Below, piece after piece: positions 28,637 through 37,922 of a DNA stretch of 64,000 bases. Within the stretch, counting starts at the first letter, position 1, and the number at the start of each line of letters is the position of its first letter. Position numbers and translations under genes: made by a program. Under the pieces are notes generated by a model. It was not told the DNA's origin. It searched no databases and was given only the letters and a program-made list of their open reading frames with translations. Where the stretch lies: assembly GCA_913057905.1 (NCBI GenBank), contig CAJXPB010000001.1, positions 372,001 through 436,000 of the forward strand, in the 5' to 3' direction. The stretch is from an uncultured Pseudomonadota bacterium (GTDB taxonomy: Bacteria; Myxococcota_A; Bradymonadia; Bradymonadales; Bradymonadaceae).

Positions 28637-29179
28637 TCAGGAAGATCGGGACAGGGTCTCGATTGTCAACGAGTCGTTGGTGAATACGCAGATTTCTCCG
28701 GCGATCCGCATCGCCTCCTCGGAGATGTCCCGAGCGGACATGTCGGTGTTGCGGTGCAGGCTGCGCGCGGCGGCCAGGGCGTAGTTTCCGCCACTTCCGA
28801 TCGCGGCGATGCCCTCTTCGGGCTCGATGACGTCCCCGGTCCCGCTGATCAGCAGAGTCTGTTGCTCGTCGGCGGCGATCAGCAAGGCCTCGAGTCGGCG
28901 AAGCATGCGGTCGGTCCGCCACTCCTTGGCGAGTTCGACCGCCGCCCGCGGGAGATTGCCGGAGTACTCCCCGAGTTTCTCTTCGAGTTTCTCGTACAGC
29001 GTCATCGCATCCGCCGTCGATCCGGCAAACCCGCAGAGGACGTTTCCCTCGTGGAGTCGTCGGATCTTTCGGGCGGTGTGCTTCATGACGACCTTCTCAT
29101 CGAAGGTCACCTGTCCGTCGCCGGCCACGGCCACGGAATCGCCGCGCCGCACGCTCAATATGGTCGTTCCTTCGAACAT
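28637..29179 (-). CDS. hslV: HslV protease subunit
   Basis: Proteasome-like N-terminal-nucleophile protease, 180 residues. The sequence begins [13 protein letters not shown], so the catalytic Thr is residue 5 and a four-residue propeptide must be removed; in E. coli only the Met precedes Thr. VAGDGQVTF, the [20 protein letters not shown] core and [15 protein letters not shown] are conserved. The xerC-hslV-hslU order is the same as the codV-clpQ-clpY order of Bacilli. Confidence 0.95.
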   Translation of the reverse strand: MFEGTTILSVRRGDSVAVAGDGQVTFDEKVVMKHTARKIRRLHEGNVLCGFAGSTADAMTLYEKLEEKLGEYSGNLPRAAVELAKEWRTDRMLRRLEALLIAADEQQTLLISGTGDVIEPEEGIAAIGSGGNYALAAARSLHRNTDMSARDISEEAMRIAGEICVFTNDSLTIETLSRSS

Positions 29180-29267
29180 GACCTACCTCTCGCAGGCGGA
29201 AATCATCGGGGTCAAACTCGGTAGCAGGAACGGCGAAACTGTCAAGATAGGGACCGCTGGCTGGGTG

Positions 29268-30209
29268 TCATTCCGCCGGGTCGTCGGACCGCCGAGCCCG
29301 GGGGTGCGCATCGTCGTAGGCCTCGGTGAGCCGCTCGATCGACACGTGGGTGTAACGCTGGGTCGTCCCCAGACTCGCATGGCCGAGCAACTCCTGGATA
29401 CCTCGCAGGTCGGCCCCCGAGTCCAACAGGTGAGTCGCAAAGGAGTGGCGCAGGCCGTGTGGTGTGATCGAGGTGTCGAGACCCGCCCGACCCAGATGTT
29501 GTTTCAGACGACGTCGCACGCTGCGGCTGCTCATCCGGTGGCCCCGGTAGGTCAAAAAGAGCGCCTCCGGATCCGTATCCTCGCTGGCGAGTTCGTGCCG
29601 ACGCGTCAGGTATCGTTGCAATGCCTGGACCGCCTTCGACCCGACGGGAACGTAGCGCTCCTTGTCGCCCTTGCCGATCACGCGCAGCCACCCCTCCTGC
29701 AGGTCGACGTGGTCGCGGTCCAATCCGACGAGCTCGGAGACGCGCAGCCCGCACCCGTATCCGACCTCCCACATCGCCATGTCTCGAACCCCCAAGGCAT
29801 CGTCGTCGATATGCCGGTCCAGAAGGTCGAACATCTCGTCGACCTTCAGGTAGTTACGCAACGGGGTAGAAACCTTCGGAGCGGTCAACAGTCGGGCGGG
29901 ATTCGTGTCGGTTCGGCCCCGATCCAACAGAAATTCCCAGAAAGACCGCAGGGTCGACACCTTGCGCGCCACCGTGCTCGTCTCGTCGACGTCGACCCGA
30001 CTGGCCACAAACCGTCGCAGGTCTCGAAGCTCCACGTCGCGCGGCTCCACGTGGTCGACATCGCGGATGTCGGCCACAAACGAGGTCAATTGCTCGAGGT
30101 CGGCGCGGTATGCGCGAATCGTCTCGTCGCTGCCCCCCCGTTCGGCTCTCAAGAACTCGACGAACGCATCGATGGCGCCATCCATGGCCTCGTTACTTGC
30201 GCTCGACAC
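29268..30209 (-). CDS. xerC: Tyrosine recombinase XerC
   Basis: Site-specific recombinase that resolves chromosome dimers at dif together with XerD. It has 313 residues, starts at GTG and overlaps the 3' end of rel by 17 bp. The catalytic set is complete: R156 (GCGLRVSEL), K180 (GKGDKER), H251 and R254 (HGLRHSF), H277 (LLGHASL) and nucleophile Y286 (TTQRYTHV). The N-terminal SAM-like core-binding domain spans about 10-100. No attachment site or prophage genes are nearby, so this is the housekeeping copy. Confidence 0.92.
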   Translation of the reverse strand: MSSASNEAMDGAIDAFVEFLRAERGGSDETIRAYRADLEQLTSFVADIRDVDHVEPRDVELRDLRRFVASRVDVDETSTVARKVSTLRSFWEFLLDRGRTDTNPARLLTAPKVSTPLRNYLKVDEMFDLLDRHIDDDALGVRDMAMWEVGYGCGLRVSELVGLDRDHVDLQEGWLRVIGKGDKERYVPVGSKAVQALQRYLTRRHELASEDTDPEALFLTYRGHRMSSRSVRRRLKQHLGRAGLDTSITPHGLRHSFATHLLDSGADLRGIQELLGHASLGTTQRYTHVSIERLTEAYDDAHPRARRSDDPAE

Positions 30210-32373
30210 GGTAGACTCCCTTGATTTTCTCCAGGTTCTTCATGGCCCGATTCAACTGATCGACGTTGTTGACGAGCACCTGGAATGTATTGATCGCACG
30301 CTGGTCGTCGGAGGTGGTACAGTGAGCCTGCGAGATGTTGACCCCGGCCGCCGAGAAGGCCTGGCTCATGTTCGCCAGCAGCCCCTGTTTGTCGGCGGAA
30401 TGGACCCGGATGTCCACGGCTCGACGAGCGGCATTCTCGTCGGTGGCATCCTTGTCCCACTCGACGTCGATCTGGCGGGCCTTCTCCAGGTGAGCGACCC
30501 GGTCGCAGTCGCGTGTGTGCACCGACAGGCCGCGGCCCCGGGTCACGAAACCGACGATGTCGTCGCCGGGGACCGGATTGCAGCACTGCGCGTAGGTGAC
30601 CATGATGTCGTCGATGCCCCCGACGACCACGCCGGCGTTCTCCTGCTGCTGGCTGGTGATTCGATTCCACAGATCCCCCAGCCGACTCATCGACTTCTCC
30701 GCGGTCGCCGGCGACTCGTCCTCCTCCTGGGGTGGAAAGAGCTTGTCGACGATGTCATCGACCTCGGTCTTTCCGTATCCAATGTCAGCGAGCATGTCGT
30801 CGACGGAGCCGAAGTGACTCCCCTCGACCAACTCGGTCAGTTCCTCGTCGCGCTCCAAGGCACTGACATTCGTTCCGTGTTTTTTGAGCTCCTTGTTCAA
30901 AAGCTCCCGGCCGAGTTCGCGACTCCGTTCACGCTGCTCCTGGCGTACCGCTTTTTTGATTTTGGTGCGGGCACGCCCGGTTTTGACAAACTGCAGCCAG
31001 TCTTTGTTGGGCCGCTGGTTCTCCGTGGTCATGACCTCGACGATATCGCCGTTTTGCAGCTCGTACTTCAACGGCACGATCTTGCCGTTGACCTTGGCCC
31101 CGGAGCACTGATGCCCGACTTCGGTGTGGATGCCGTACGCAAAATCGACCGCAGTGGCCCCCTGGGGAAACTCGAGCACGTCGCCCTCGGGCGTGAAGAC
31201 GTAGACCTCGTCGTGGAACAGGTCGATCTTGACCGACTCCAAAAACTCCCGGGGGTCGTCGTGGTCCTGATGTTCCTCCATCAGCCTGTGCAACCACGCA
31301 AATTGCTGGTCATCCTCGTCCGGAACGGCTTTCCCCTCCTTATACAGCCAGTGGGCGGCCACACCCTCTTCGGCGATCTTGTGCATCTCGCGGGTGCGGA
31401 TCTGAATCTCGACCCGCTCCTTGTACGGCCCGATCACCGTCGTGTGCAGCGACTGGTAGCCGTTGGGCTTCGGGATCGAGATGTAGTCCTTAAATCGGCC
31501 GGCGATGGGCTTCCACATCCGGTGGACATGGCCGAGCGCCTCGTAGCATTCGTTCGGCTCGTCGACGATGATCCGGAAGGCCAGCAGATCGTAGACCTGC
31601 TCGAATTCGATCTGCTGGTCGCGCATCTTGCGGTAGATGCTCCAGAGGTGCTTGGGTCGGCCGTTGATCTCCGGCTCGATCCCGTGCTCCTGGAGCATGT
31701 CGCGCAGCATGCCCGTCACCTCTTCGATGAAGGCGTTGCGCTCCTCCTTGCTGGCGCTGACCTTCTCGGCGATGTCGAAGTATTCCTCCGGATGGAGGTA
31801 CCGGAAGGAGAGATCCTCCATCTCGGTCTTCACCCAGTTGATTCCCAGGCGGTGCGCCAGCGGGGCATAGATGTCCATCGTCTCACGGGCGATCCGCTCC
31901 TGCTTGTGGCGCGGCATGTGCTTGAGCGTTCGCATGTTGTGGAGGCGGTCCGACAGCTTGACCAGGATCACCCGCAGATCCTTGGACATGGCGATGATCA
32001 TCTTGCGGATGTTCTCCGCCTGACGCTCCTCCCGCGTGTTGAACCGAAACTTCGACAACTTGGTCACGCCGTCGACCAGAAACGCGACGTCCTCGCCGTA
32101 GCGCTCTCTCAAATCATCGACGGTCGTGTCCGTGTCCTCGACGGTATCGTGCAGCAACCCGGCCACCAGGCTGGCGACATCCAGGTGAAGGTCGGCGATG
32201 ATGTCGATGACTTCCACCGGGTGCGACACATACGGCTCCCCGGACTTGCGCGACTGTCCCTCGTGTTTCGCACATGCGAATTCGAAGGCGTCGCGCAGCG
32301 TGTCGAGATCGGGGTTTGGGTGATACCCGTCGATCTTGTCACAAATTTCTTCGAGTCTCGCCCGAAGTTCCAT
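30193..32373 (-). CDS. rel: Bifunctional (p)ppGpp synthetase/hydrolase Rel
   Basis: Stringent-response enzyme of 726 residues. The ATG at 32373 opens the conserved N terminus; the reading frame continues upstream without likeness. Domains are HD hydrolase (about 25-175, LLHDTVEDTD with the metal-binding HD pair), synthetase (about 215-340, GRPKHLWSIYRKM, RFKDYISIPKPNGYQSLH), TGS (about 390-450), a helical/zinc-finger region and ACT (about 650-726). RFKD is the RxKD version typical of bifunctional enzymes. The intact HDxxED suggests that hydrolysis is retained. Confidence 0.95.
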   Translation of the reverse strand: MELRARLEEICDKIDGYHPNPDLDTLRDAFEFACAKHEGQSRKSGEPYVSHPVEVIDIIADLHLDVASLVAGLLHDTVEDTDTTVDDLRERYGEDVAFLVDGVTKLSKFRFNTREERQAENIRKMIIAMSKDLRVILVKLSDRLHNMRTLKHMPRHKQERIARETMDIYAPLAHRLGINWVKTEMEDLSFRYLHPEEYFDIAEKVSASKEERNAFIEEVTGMLRDMLQEHGIEPEINGRPKHLWSIYRKMRDQQIEFEQVYDLLAFRIIVDEPNECYEALGHVHRMWKPIAGRFKDYISIPKPNGYQSLHTTVIGPYKERVEIQIRTREMHKIAEEGVAAHWLYKEGKAVPDEDDQQFAWLHRLMEEHQDHDDPREFLESVKIDLFHDEVYVFTPEGDVLEFPQGATAVDFAYGIHTEVGHQCSGAKVNGKIVPLKYELQNGDIVEVMTTENQRPNKDWLQFVKTGRARTKIKKAVRQEQRERSRELGRELLNKELKKHGTNVSALERDEELTELVEGSHFGSVDDMLADIGYGKTEVDDIVDKLFPPQEEDESPATAEKSMSRLGDLWNRITSQQQENAGVVVGGIDDIMVTYAQCCNPVPGDDIVGFVTRGRGLSVHTRDCDRVAHLEKARQIDVEWDKDATDENAARRAVDIRVHSADKQGLLANMSQAFSAAGVNISQAHCTTSDDQRAINTFQVLVNNVDQLNRAMKNLEKIKGVYRVERK

Positions 32374-32531
32374 AGCCGCTGTCGGTCCGCAAGAGCCCAG
32401 TGGTCCTCGTCCATGGGATGAAACACGCGACCCGCCGAGTTCATTCAATGAGCACTCGGCGAGCGCGTGGGCCCATGGAAGTCATACCCTAGGGCAACCC
32501 ATCACAGTGGGCAACTTATGCCGCGGACTCC

Positions 32532-33659
32532 TCAACCAACATAGGTGGCACGCGGCCGGATCAGTCGGCCATTCAACCGTTGCTCGAGGTAGTGAGCGGA
32601 CCATCCGGCGCAACGACCCACGGCAAACGTCGGAGTGAAGAGCTCGCGGGGCAACCCGACGGCCTCCAGGAGCACGGCGGTGTAAAACTCCACGTTCGCC
32701 TGCAGGGACCGGTCCGGATACGCGTCGGCCAGTTGCTCTTCGGCCTCCCTTTCGACCGCACGCGCCAGGGTCAGCCTGCCCTGGGTCCGGGGTTGTTCCC
32801 CGAGCAGCGACAACGCCGCCTCGAAGGCCGTGGGCCGGGGATCGCGGACCTGGTAGACACGATGACCCATCCCCATGATGCGCTCTCCCTGCTGGAGCCG
32901 TTCGGCGATCCAATCCCGAGCGTTGTCCGCGGAACCGATGGCGTCGAGCATGTCCAGAACCGGCCCCGGGGCACCGCCGTGCAACGGCCCCTTTAGAGCA
33001 CCGATGGCACCGACCAGGGCGCTCCCCAGATCGGACTCGGTCGATGCAATGACCCTGGCAGTGAAGGTCGACGCATTCATTCCGTGGTCCGACACCGACA
33101 TCAGATACGTCTCCAGCGCGTCGACCTCGGCCGGCTCCGGCTCCTCGCCGCGGACCAGCCTGAGATAATCGGCCGCATGCCCCGCCTGCGAATCGGGCCG
33201 CAGAGCATCGAGCTCGGCATCGGGCCGGCACCACGCTGCAGACGCGACCGCAGCCATTCCCATGGCCATCGTCGCGGTTGCCTCGTGTTCTTGACCGCCC
33301 GGCAGGGTACTGATGGCGACTTTCAACGCATCCATCGGATCGGTCTGCCGGCGCAGCACCGAGAAGGTCCCCTGGTCCTCGAGGTGCTCGAAGGCGTCGG
33401 ACCGCGCACGACCCAGCCGCCGCCGAAAGTCGTCGACGTCTGAGGCCTCGGGGTCGGCCAGAATCCCGCGGGCGGCTCTCGCCAACCTCAGCGCCGTCTC
33501 CGCATAGGTCGAATCCTCCGCCAGCTCATCCAGGGACTTTCCGGCGATGACGAGCCTTCCGGCTTCGCCGTCGACCTTGCTCAAACGGGTCTCGGCGACG
33601 ATTTCGTCTTCGAGTTTGCTGACCGTCAGTCGAGTTGTCTCTTCGGTGGACTCGTTCAC
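32532..33659 (-). CDS. Citrate synthase homologue (CitA-like)
   Basis: A 375-residue citrate/2-methylcitrate synthase homologue starting at GTG six bp after AGGAG. Catalytic His192 (SDHGMNAS) and His227 (GPLHGGAP) and the oxaloacetate-binding GMGHRVYQVRDPR are present. The usual catalytic Asp of NVDFYSG is Glu324 (ANVEFYTA). I believe this substitution recurs in a CitA-like subgroup, but activity should not be assumed. It is transcribed divergently from a second homologue that carries an N-terminal HTH; the 160-bp gap contains a palindromic site. A 158-bp gap separates its 3' end from rel. Confidence 0.88.
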   Translation of the reverse strand: MNESTEETTRLTVSKLEDEIVAETRLSKVDGEAGRLVIAGKSLDELAEDSTYAETALRLARAARGILADPEASDVDDFRRRLGRARSDAFEHLEDQGTFSVLRRQTDPMDALKVAISTLPGGQEHEATATMAMGMAAVASAAWCRPDAELDALRPDSQAGHAADYLRLVRGEEPEPAEVDALETYLMSVSDHGMNASTFTARVIASTESDLGSALVGAIGALKGPLHGGAPGPVLDMLDAIGSADNARDWIAERLQQGERIMGMGHRVYQVRDPRPTAFEAALSLLGEQPRTQGRLTLARAVEREAEEQLADAYPDRSLQANVEFYTAVLLEAVGLPRELFTPTFAVGRCAGWSAHYLEQRLNGRLIRPRATYVG

Positions 33660-33752
33660 GGCGTTCTCCTGTATGTCGGATTCTCATTTCAAGTGCGTGC
33701 TCAAAGGGGACTCTCCCCGACGAGCAACTGGAGCATACGTCCGGACGGCGGG

Positions 33753-33778
33753 TTGATTTAGCTTGATCAAGGTATCAA
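33753..33778. promoter_or_regulatory. Candidate operator between citrate synthase genes
   Basis: Nested inverted repeat: TTGAT at 33753-33757, the perfect palindrome CTTGATCAAG at 33762-33771, and ATCAA at 33774-33778. It lies in the divergent 160-bp gap, about 40 bp before the ATG of the HTH-citrate synthase. A second short inverted repeat (TCGAT 33805-33809, ATCGA 33816-33820) abuts that ATG. The HTH protein is the obvious candidate binder (inference). Confidence 0.45.
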
Positions 33779-33819
33779 TGTATTCGGTACGAACGACACC
33801 GGATTCGATAGGAATATCG

Positions 33820-35016
33820 ATGGCCTATCTGAACGCCCAAGAAGCCGCCGACTTTCTGGGGGTCGAAAAATCGACGCTCTATGCATACGTGAGCCGTGGA
33901 CTCCTCTCGAACGCCCGTTCCGAAGAGGACGGCCGCCGTCGACAATACCGGAAGGCGGATCTGGAGAGACTCAAACGCCGCCGGGCCGCCCGGCGCGGTC
34001 ACGAAGCCGCCGCCGCTGATGCGCTTCAGTGGGGCCCTGCAAGTCTCACGACCTCCGTCGAACGTATGAGTCCGACGGGCCCGGCTTATCGGGGCATTCC
34101 ACTTCGCAGATTGTTGAACCAGAATGCGACATTCGAGGATGTCGCCAGCCTTCTGTGGACCGGAGAGCGGACCCCTTCGACGGCTCCCTGGGCGGCCGAT
34201 CCCTCGGACATCAACTCCGCTGCAGACCGTATCGTGGCCGACGATCTCCATCCGATCGACGAATGCATGGCAATCCTGCAGGCAACTCGCCACACCGACC
34301 AACCCCCTCAATCCCAGGCCCGGAGGCTGGTCAAACGCCTCCCCCTCGCCCACGGGCTGAGTCGGCGCGGCGACGTTCCGGACGCGGCAGAGAACTGGAC
34401 CATCGCCGCGTCACTCGGATGGACACTGGGGCTCGACGGAGATGCACCGGCTATCGACCTGCTCGAGACGACTCTCGTGGTCGCCGCGACCCACGGGCTG
34501 AACGTCTCGACCTTCGCCGGCCGAGTCGCCGCCTCGTCGGGTGCCCCACTCCGCAATTGCATGATCGCCGCGTTAGCCGCGTTCTCGGGACCGCGACACG
34601 GTCTGCACTGCCAGAACGTCGCCAAGTGGTTTCAGGCAACCTCTCGAGTCGAAGACGCCCATGCTAGGGTCGAAGCGCATGCAAGTCAGGGGGAAGAACT
34701 CCCCGGATTCGGCCATCCATTCTACGAACACGGCGACCCCCGTTTCGAGATCCTCCAGAACCGTGTTGCCGAACTGGGTCGCAACCGGGAACGCATCGAC
34801 GTACTCGACGCCCTCGTCGAAGCCGCGGACGATGCAGAGATTGGAGCCCCGACGTTGGATGTCGGTCTCGTGTACGTCTGCGAGGCCCTGGGCCTCGCGC
34901 CATCCCACGCTCCGTTGATCTTCGCCTGCGGACGGGCTGCCGGCTGGGTCGCGCACATCCTCGAGCAGCGAGAAGCCGACTTTCTGCTGCGCCCCCGTTC
35001 CGACTATCGCGAGTAG
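33820..35016 (+). CDS. HTH-citrate synthase fusion protein
   Basis: A 398-residue protein. Residues 1-55 are an excisionase/MerR-type helix-turn-helix (MAYLNAQEAADFLGVEKSTLYAYVSRG, with GRRRQYRKADLERLKRRR as wing). The rest is a citrate synthase-like domain. THGLNVS and GPRHGLH keep the two catalytic His, and PTLDVGL keeps the Asp. GFGHPFYEHGDPR replaces GxGHRVYxxxDPR, losing the first Arg. The ATG at 33820 has AGGA 7 bp upstream; a TTG at 33763 lies inside the palindrome and is unlikely. It may sense an acyl-CoA or oxo-acid and act on the divergent gene, or form mixed oligomers with it (inference). Confidence 0.85.
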   Translation: MAYLNAQEAADFLGVEKSTLYAYVSRGLLSNARSEEDGRRRQYRKADLERLKRRRAARRGHEAAAADALQWGPASLTTSVERMSPTGPAYRGIPLRRLLNQNATFEDVASLLWTGERTPSTAPWAADPSDINSAADRIVADDLHPIDECMAILQATRHTDQPPQSQARRLVKRLPLAHGLSRRGDVPDAAENWTIAASLGWTLGLDGDAPAIDLLETTLVVAATHGLNVSTFAGRVAASSGAPLRNCMIAALAAFSGPRHGLHCQNVAKWFQATSRVEDAHARVEAHASQGEELPGFGHPFYEHGDPRFEILQNRVAELGRNRERIDVLDALVEAADDAEIGAPTLDVGLVYVCEALGLAPSHAPLIFACGRAAGWVAHILEQREADFLLRPRSDYRE

Positions 35017-35020
35017 TTCG

Positions 35021-37117
35021 TCACGTTCCCTGGCATACTTGAGCCCCGGTCGTCGTCTGCACGCAGAGGTCGCTGCAACAGTCGCTGTTTTCGGTGCACG
35101 ACTCCTGAATGATGCGGCACTCCGAGAGCACACAGGTGTTCGACGAACCGCAGATGAGCGGAGCACAGCAATCATCGTCGACTGAGCAGGATTCGTCCTT
35201 GTCCGAACAAACGGGATCCACCGGATCCCCTCCGTCGACATCGCCCCCGCTGTCCATCACAGATCCATCCGGTGTTCCACCATCCCCGACGTCGCCGACA
35301 TCACCTGCATCACCCGCGTCGCCGCCACCACCGTCGGGATCCTCCGGCGGCGGACACGATTCCCCGGCATCCAAGACTTCACGGTCGTAGTGGATCTCCG
35401 GGTTGTTCCCGGTCTGAAAGTTGCTGGCGACCATACCGCCAAAGAGCTCGAAATTATTCGACGTCATTATTGAACCGGGCACCGCGTAAAAATACGCTCC
35501 AATGGTTCCCTGGTTCATGAGGTTCATGCCCGTAGCTCCCCCTACATACATGCGTGTCGATGCCGGATACGCGGGCGAGCCGATCTGGATATTGTTGGTG
35601 AGTTCCACATTCCCGGCCACGAAGATATCGAGTTCAGCCCCCGGATCCGGCAGGATGTGAAGTTGGATCTCGACGTCGATATCGCCGTCGATAAACAGCG
35701 CCGTCCGGCCATGAGCCACGATCGTCACGCGTTTGGCCGACACGATTTCATCCAGATAGTACTTGCCGCAGGGGAGATCCAGACGCCGATTACCGCCCGG
35801 CGAAGAGAGAGCCGATGACGACAGGTTGATCGCGTCATTGTCGTTGTTCGACCCGGAGTGCGCATCGACGATTCCCCCGACATCTATCCGCTCATCCTGA
35901 GCACAGCCGCCGCAGGCGTTCTTGACGTTGACCGGGCTTCGGACGGTGTTTCCGGTCGTCACATTTCCGCTGATCACCGCGCCGGACGGCAGGGTCAGGT
36001 CCTTCTCGAAGTTCGCCGTGCCGGTCGCCGTCACATCGCCGTTGACGTACGCATCCCCCTGAACCGTCGTCGTGTTGTCCGTCTGCACATCGCCGCCGGA
36101 GCGAAGCATCTGACGGATGTTGAGATCACCATCGGCATTCAAACCCGCCGATCCCGACGCCCACACGGGGCCCTGAATATTGCTCAAGGCTCCGAGTTGG
36201 ACCGACTGATTGGAGCCGATGCCCCCGCCGACACCGCCGGGAACGTAGGGACCCACCGTACTATCCCACGCGTCGGTTTCGAGGTTATTCTGCACCACGA
36301 GGTCGTTGCAGGTGCACAGACCCCAGGTAAAGAGACCTTCGGCGAGGTTACCCAGGCAGGTATCCGAGTCGCTTTCGTTGGGACGGGTGATATTCAGCGG
36401 GGGGCCCCCGCCTACACACGACTTTCCACTCGAATTCGTCGGGACACGCGGCACACAGTTCCCGTTGACGCATCCTTCGTCGGACCCACAGCTCACCCCG
36501 CATCCGCCACAATGCTGGTTGTCGGTCTGTTTGTTGACGCACGAGTTCCCACAAATCGACCGTCCGGGCAAACACGTCGTCTTGCAGGCCCCCGAAGAAC
36601 AGGCCTCCCCGGCCCCGCAGGTGTTTCCACAACTTCCACAGTTGTCACCGTCCACATGGACCGGTTCGCAGACTCCGTTGCACGTCTCATGGTATCGGGG
36701 GCACTCGCAGGTGCCGTTCCGACAGACTGAATTGCCGTCACAGGTAATCCCACAATCACCGCAGTGCGACTGGTTGGACGTGGTGTCGACACACGAGCCG
36801 TTGCAGGGACGCAAATCGCCCGTACAGGAAATCGCATCACCGCCGGAATCGCCCCCGCCGTCGACCGCTCCATCGGTATCTTCGGCGCCACCGTCGTCGG
36901 GCTCTCCTCCGTCGTCACCGGTATCCCCCGCGTCTTCGCCCTCATCGGCATCATCCCCGCCAGAGTCCTCGTCGACGTCCGTCGCTGCGTCGATCGGACC
37001 GGAATCGGGATTTGTTCCGGGACCGGGACGTTCATCCTGGCAACCGACCCCACCGAAAAACAGGCACAATGCAAACAACGAGATCCATCTCACGGGTCGC
37101 GCACGTACAGCACTCAT
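35021..37117 (-). CDS. Cys-rich lipoprotein with Stig1-like repeats
   Basis: A 698-residue lipoprotein (lipobox GGVGC; ATG at 37117 six bp after GAGG). The order is: an Asp/Gly-rich linker (about 30-95); three Cys-rich repeats of about 45 residues of the CNGSCVDTTSNQSHCGDCG type (about 96-225); a Gly/Asn/Thr-rich probable beta-helix (about 235-580, with INGDIDVEI-like phrases, resembling DUF7305/polymer-forming domains); a second acidic Gly-rich linker; and a C-terminal knot-like unit with CSVDDDCC and CTENSDCC. Such proteins are typical surface or spore-coat-like components in myxobacterial relatives. No enzyme motif is visible. The 184-bp upstream gap is AT-rich. Confidence 0.8.
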   Translation of the reverse strand: MSAVRARPVRWISLFALCLFFGGVGCQDERPGPGTNPDSGPIDAATDVDEDSGGDDADEGEDAGDTGDDGGEPDDGGAEDTDGAVDGGGDSGGDAISCTGDLRPCNGSCVDTTSNQSHCGDCGITCDGNSVCRNGTCECPRYHETCNGVCEPVHVDGDNCGSCGNTCGAGEACSSGACKTTCLPGRSICGNSCVNKQTDNQHCGGCGVSCGSDEGCVNGNCVPRVPTNSSGKSCVGGGPPLNITRPNESDSDTCLGNLAEGLFTWGLCTCNDLVVQNNLETDAWDSTVGPYVPGGVGGGIGSNQSVQLGALSNIQGPVWASGSAGLNADGDLNIRQMLRSGGDVQTDNTTTVQGDAYVNGDVTATGTANFEKDLTLPSGAVISGNVTTGNTVRSPVNVKNACGGCAQDERIDVGGIVDAHSGSNNDNDAINLSSSALSSPGGNRRLDLPCGKYYLDEIVSAKRVTIVAHGRTALFIDGDIDVEIQLHILPDPGAELDIFVAGNVELTNNIQIGSPAYPASTRMYVGGATGMNLMNQGTIGAYFYAVPGSIMTSNNFELFGGMVASNFQTGNNPEIHYDREVLDAGESCPPPEDPDGGGGDAGDAGDVGDVGDGGTPDGSVMDSGGDVDGGDPVDPVCSDKDESCSVDDDCCAPLICGSSNTCVLSECRIIQESCTENSDCCSDLCVQTTTGAQVCQGT

Positions 37118-37202
37118 CGGGCGCCTCTCTAGATTCATTTGTCGGAGTGTTCTCCTGACAATAAACTTACCCCCATGTACCTCGACCTGAAAGTAAATCT
37201 AT

Positions 37203-37213
37203 GTTCGCCGAAC
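37203..37213. promoter_or_regulatory. Short palindrome upstream of Cys-rich lipoprotein
   Basis: GTTCGCCGAAC is a perfect palindrome with 5-bp arms, followed 5 bp later by another CGAAC (37221-37225). It lies in the 184-bp AT-rich gap upstream of the lipoprotein start. It may be an operator; the evidence is weak. Confidence 0.2.
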
Positions 37214-37301
37214 TTCTCGTCGAACTTAGAGTACAAATGTAGACAATCGGCGGCAGTTTAGCGGATTTGAAGCACAATTCGGAGAAAACCGCCCGATCAG
37301 T

Positions 37302-37913
37302 TCACGCGTCGTCGAGCAGGGATTCGACCCGGTGGGCCTGGAATCGACGGCGGTGACGGGCCGCCCGATAGATGCACTCCATCGTCTCGGCCGCCTCCTC
37401 GAGCTCGTCGTTCTCGACGATAAAATCGAAGATCTCGTACTGCGCGAGCTCTTGGCGAGCGTTGTCCATGCGCCGGTCGATCGTCTCGGCGTCCTCACTT
37501 CCACGGCTGGAGAGCCGATCTCGGAGGGTCGACATCGAGGGTGGGACGACCAGAACCGACGTCGCATCGGGGAAGCTCTCCTTGAGCTGGCGAGCTCCCT
37601 GGTAGTCGATGTCGAAAATCAGGTCGGAATTCTCGGCCCAGGCCGACCGAAGAGTCTCAAAGGTCGTTCCGTACTGATTGCCGTGGACGTGCGCCCATTC
37701 GGCAAATGCGCCCTCTTCCTTCATGCGGTCGAATTCCTTGGGATCGACGAAATGGTAGTCTTCGCCGTCGACCTCTTTGTCGCGCGGGGGACGAGTGGTC
37801 ACGCTGACGCTGAATCGAAGTCGGTCGTGATCTTTCCGAAGCTGACGGCACACCGATGTCTTTCCGACGCCGGAGGGGCCGCAGACGATGAGGAGCACAC
37901 CTTTTTGCTGCAT
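37302..37913 (-). CDS. gmk: Guanylate kinase
   Basis: Phosphorylates GMP to GDP. The 203 residues include the P-loop GPSGVGKTSV (12-21), the GMP-binding SVTTRPPRDKEVDGEDYHFV and the lid region SSRGSEDAETIDRRM. It follows yicC by 9 bp, a widely conserved pairing, and the 184-bp gap downstream separates it from the Cys-rich lipoprotein. Confidence 0.95.
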   Translation of the reverse strand: MQQKGVLLIVCGPSGVGKTSVCRQLRKDHDRLRFSVSVTTRPPRDKEVDGEDYHFVDPKEFDRMKEEGAFAEWAHVHGNQYGTTFETLRSAWAENSDLIFDIDYQGARQLKESFPDATSVLVVPPSMSTLRDRLSSRGSEDAETIDRRMDNARQELAQYEIFDFIVENDELEEAAETMECIYRAARHRRRFQAHRVESLLDDA

Positions 37914-37922
37914 CGGTTCCTC

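Noticed and set aside
27187..28683. 498-residue reading frame opposite hslU
   Set aside because: hslU is unmistakable; the mirror frame has no likeness to any family.
29268..30209. Prophage or integrative element around the xer gene
   Set aside because: The neighbours are housekeeping genes (hslVU, rel, argD), with no attachment repeats or phage genes; it is XerC.
29905..32421. 838-residue reading frame opposite rel
   Set aside because: It is the mirror of the Rel coding sequence, whose domains are certain.
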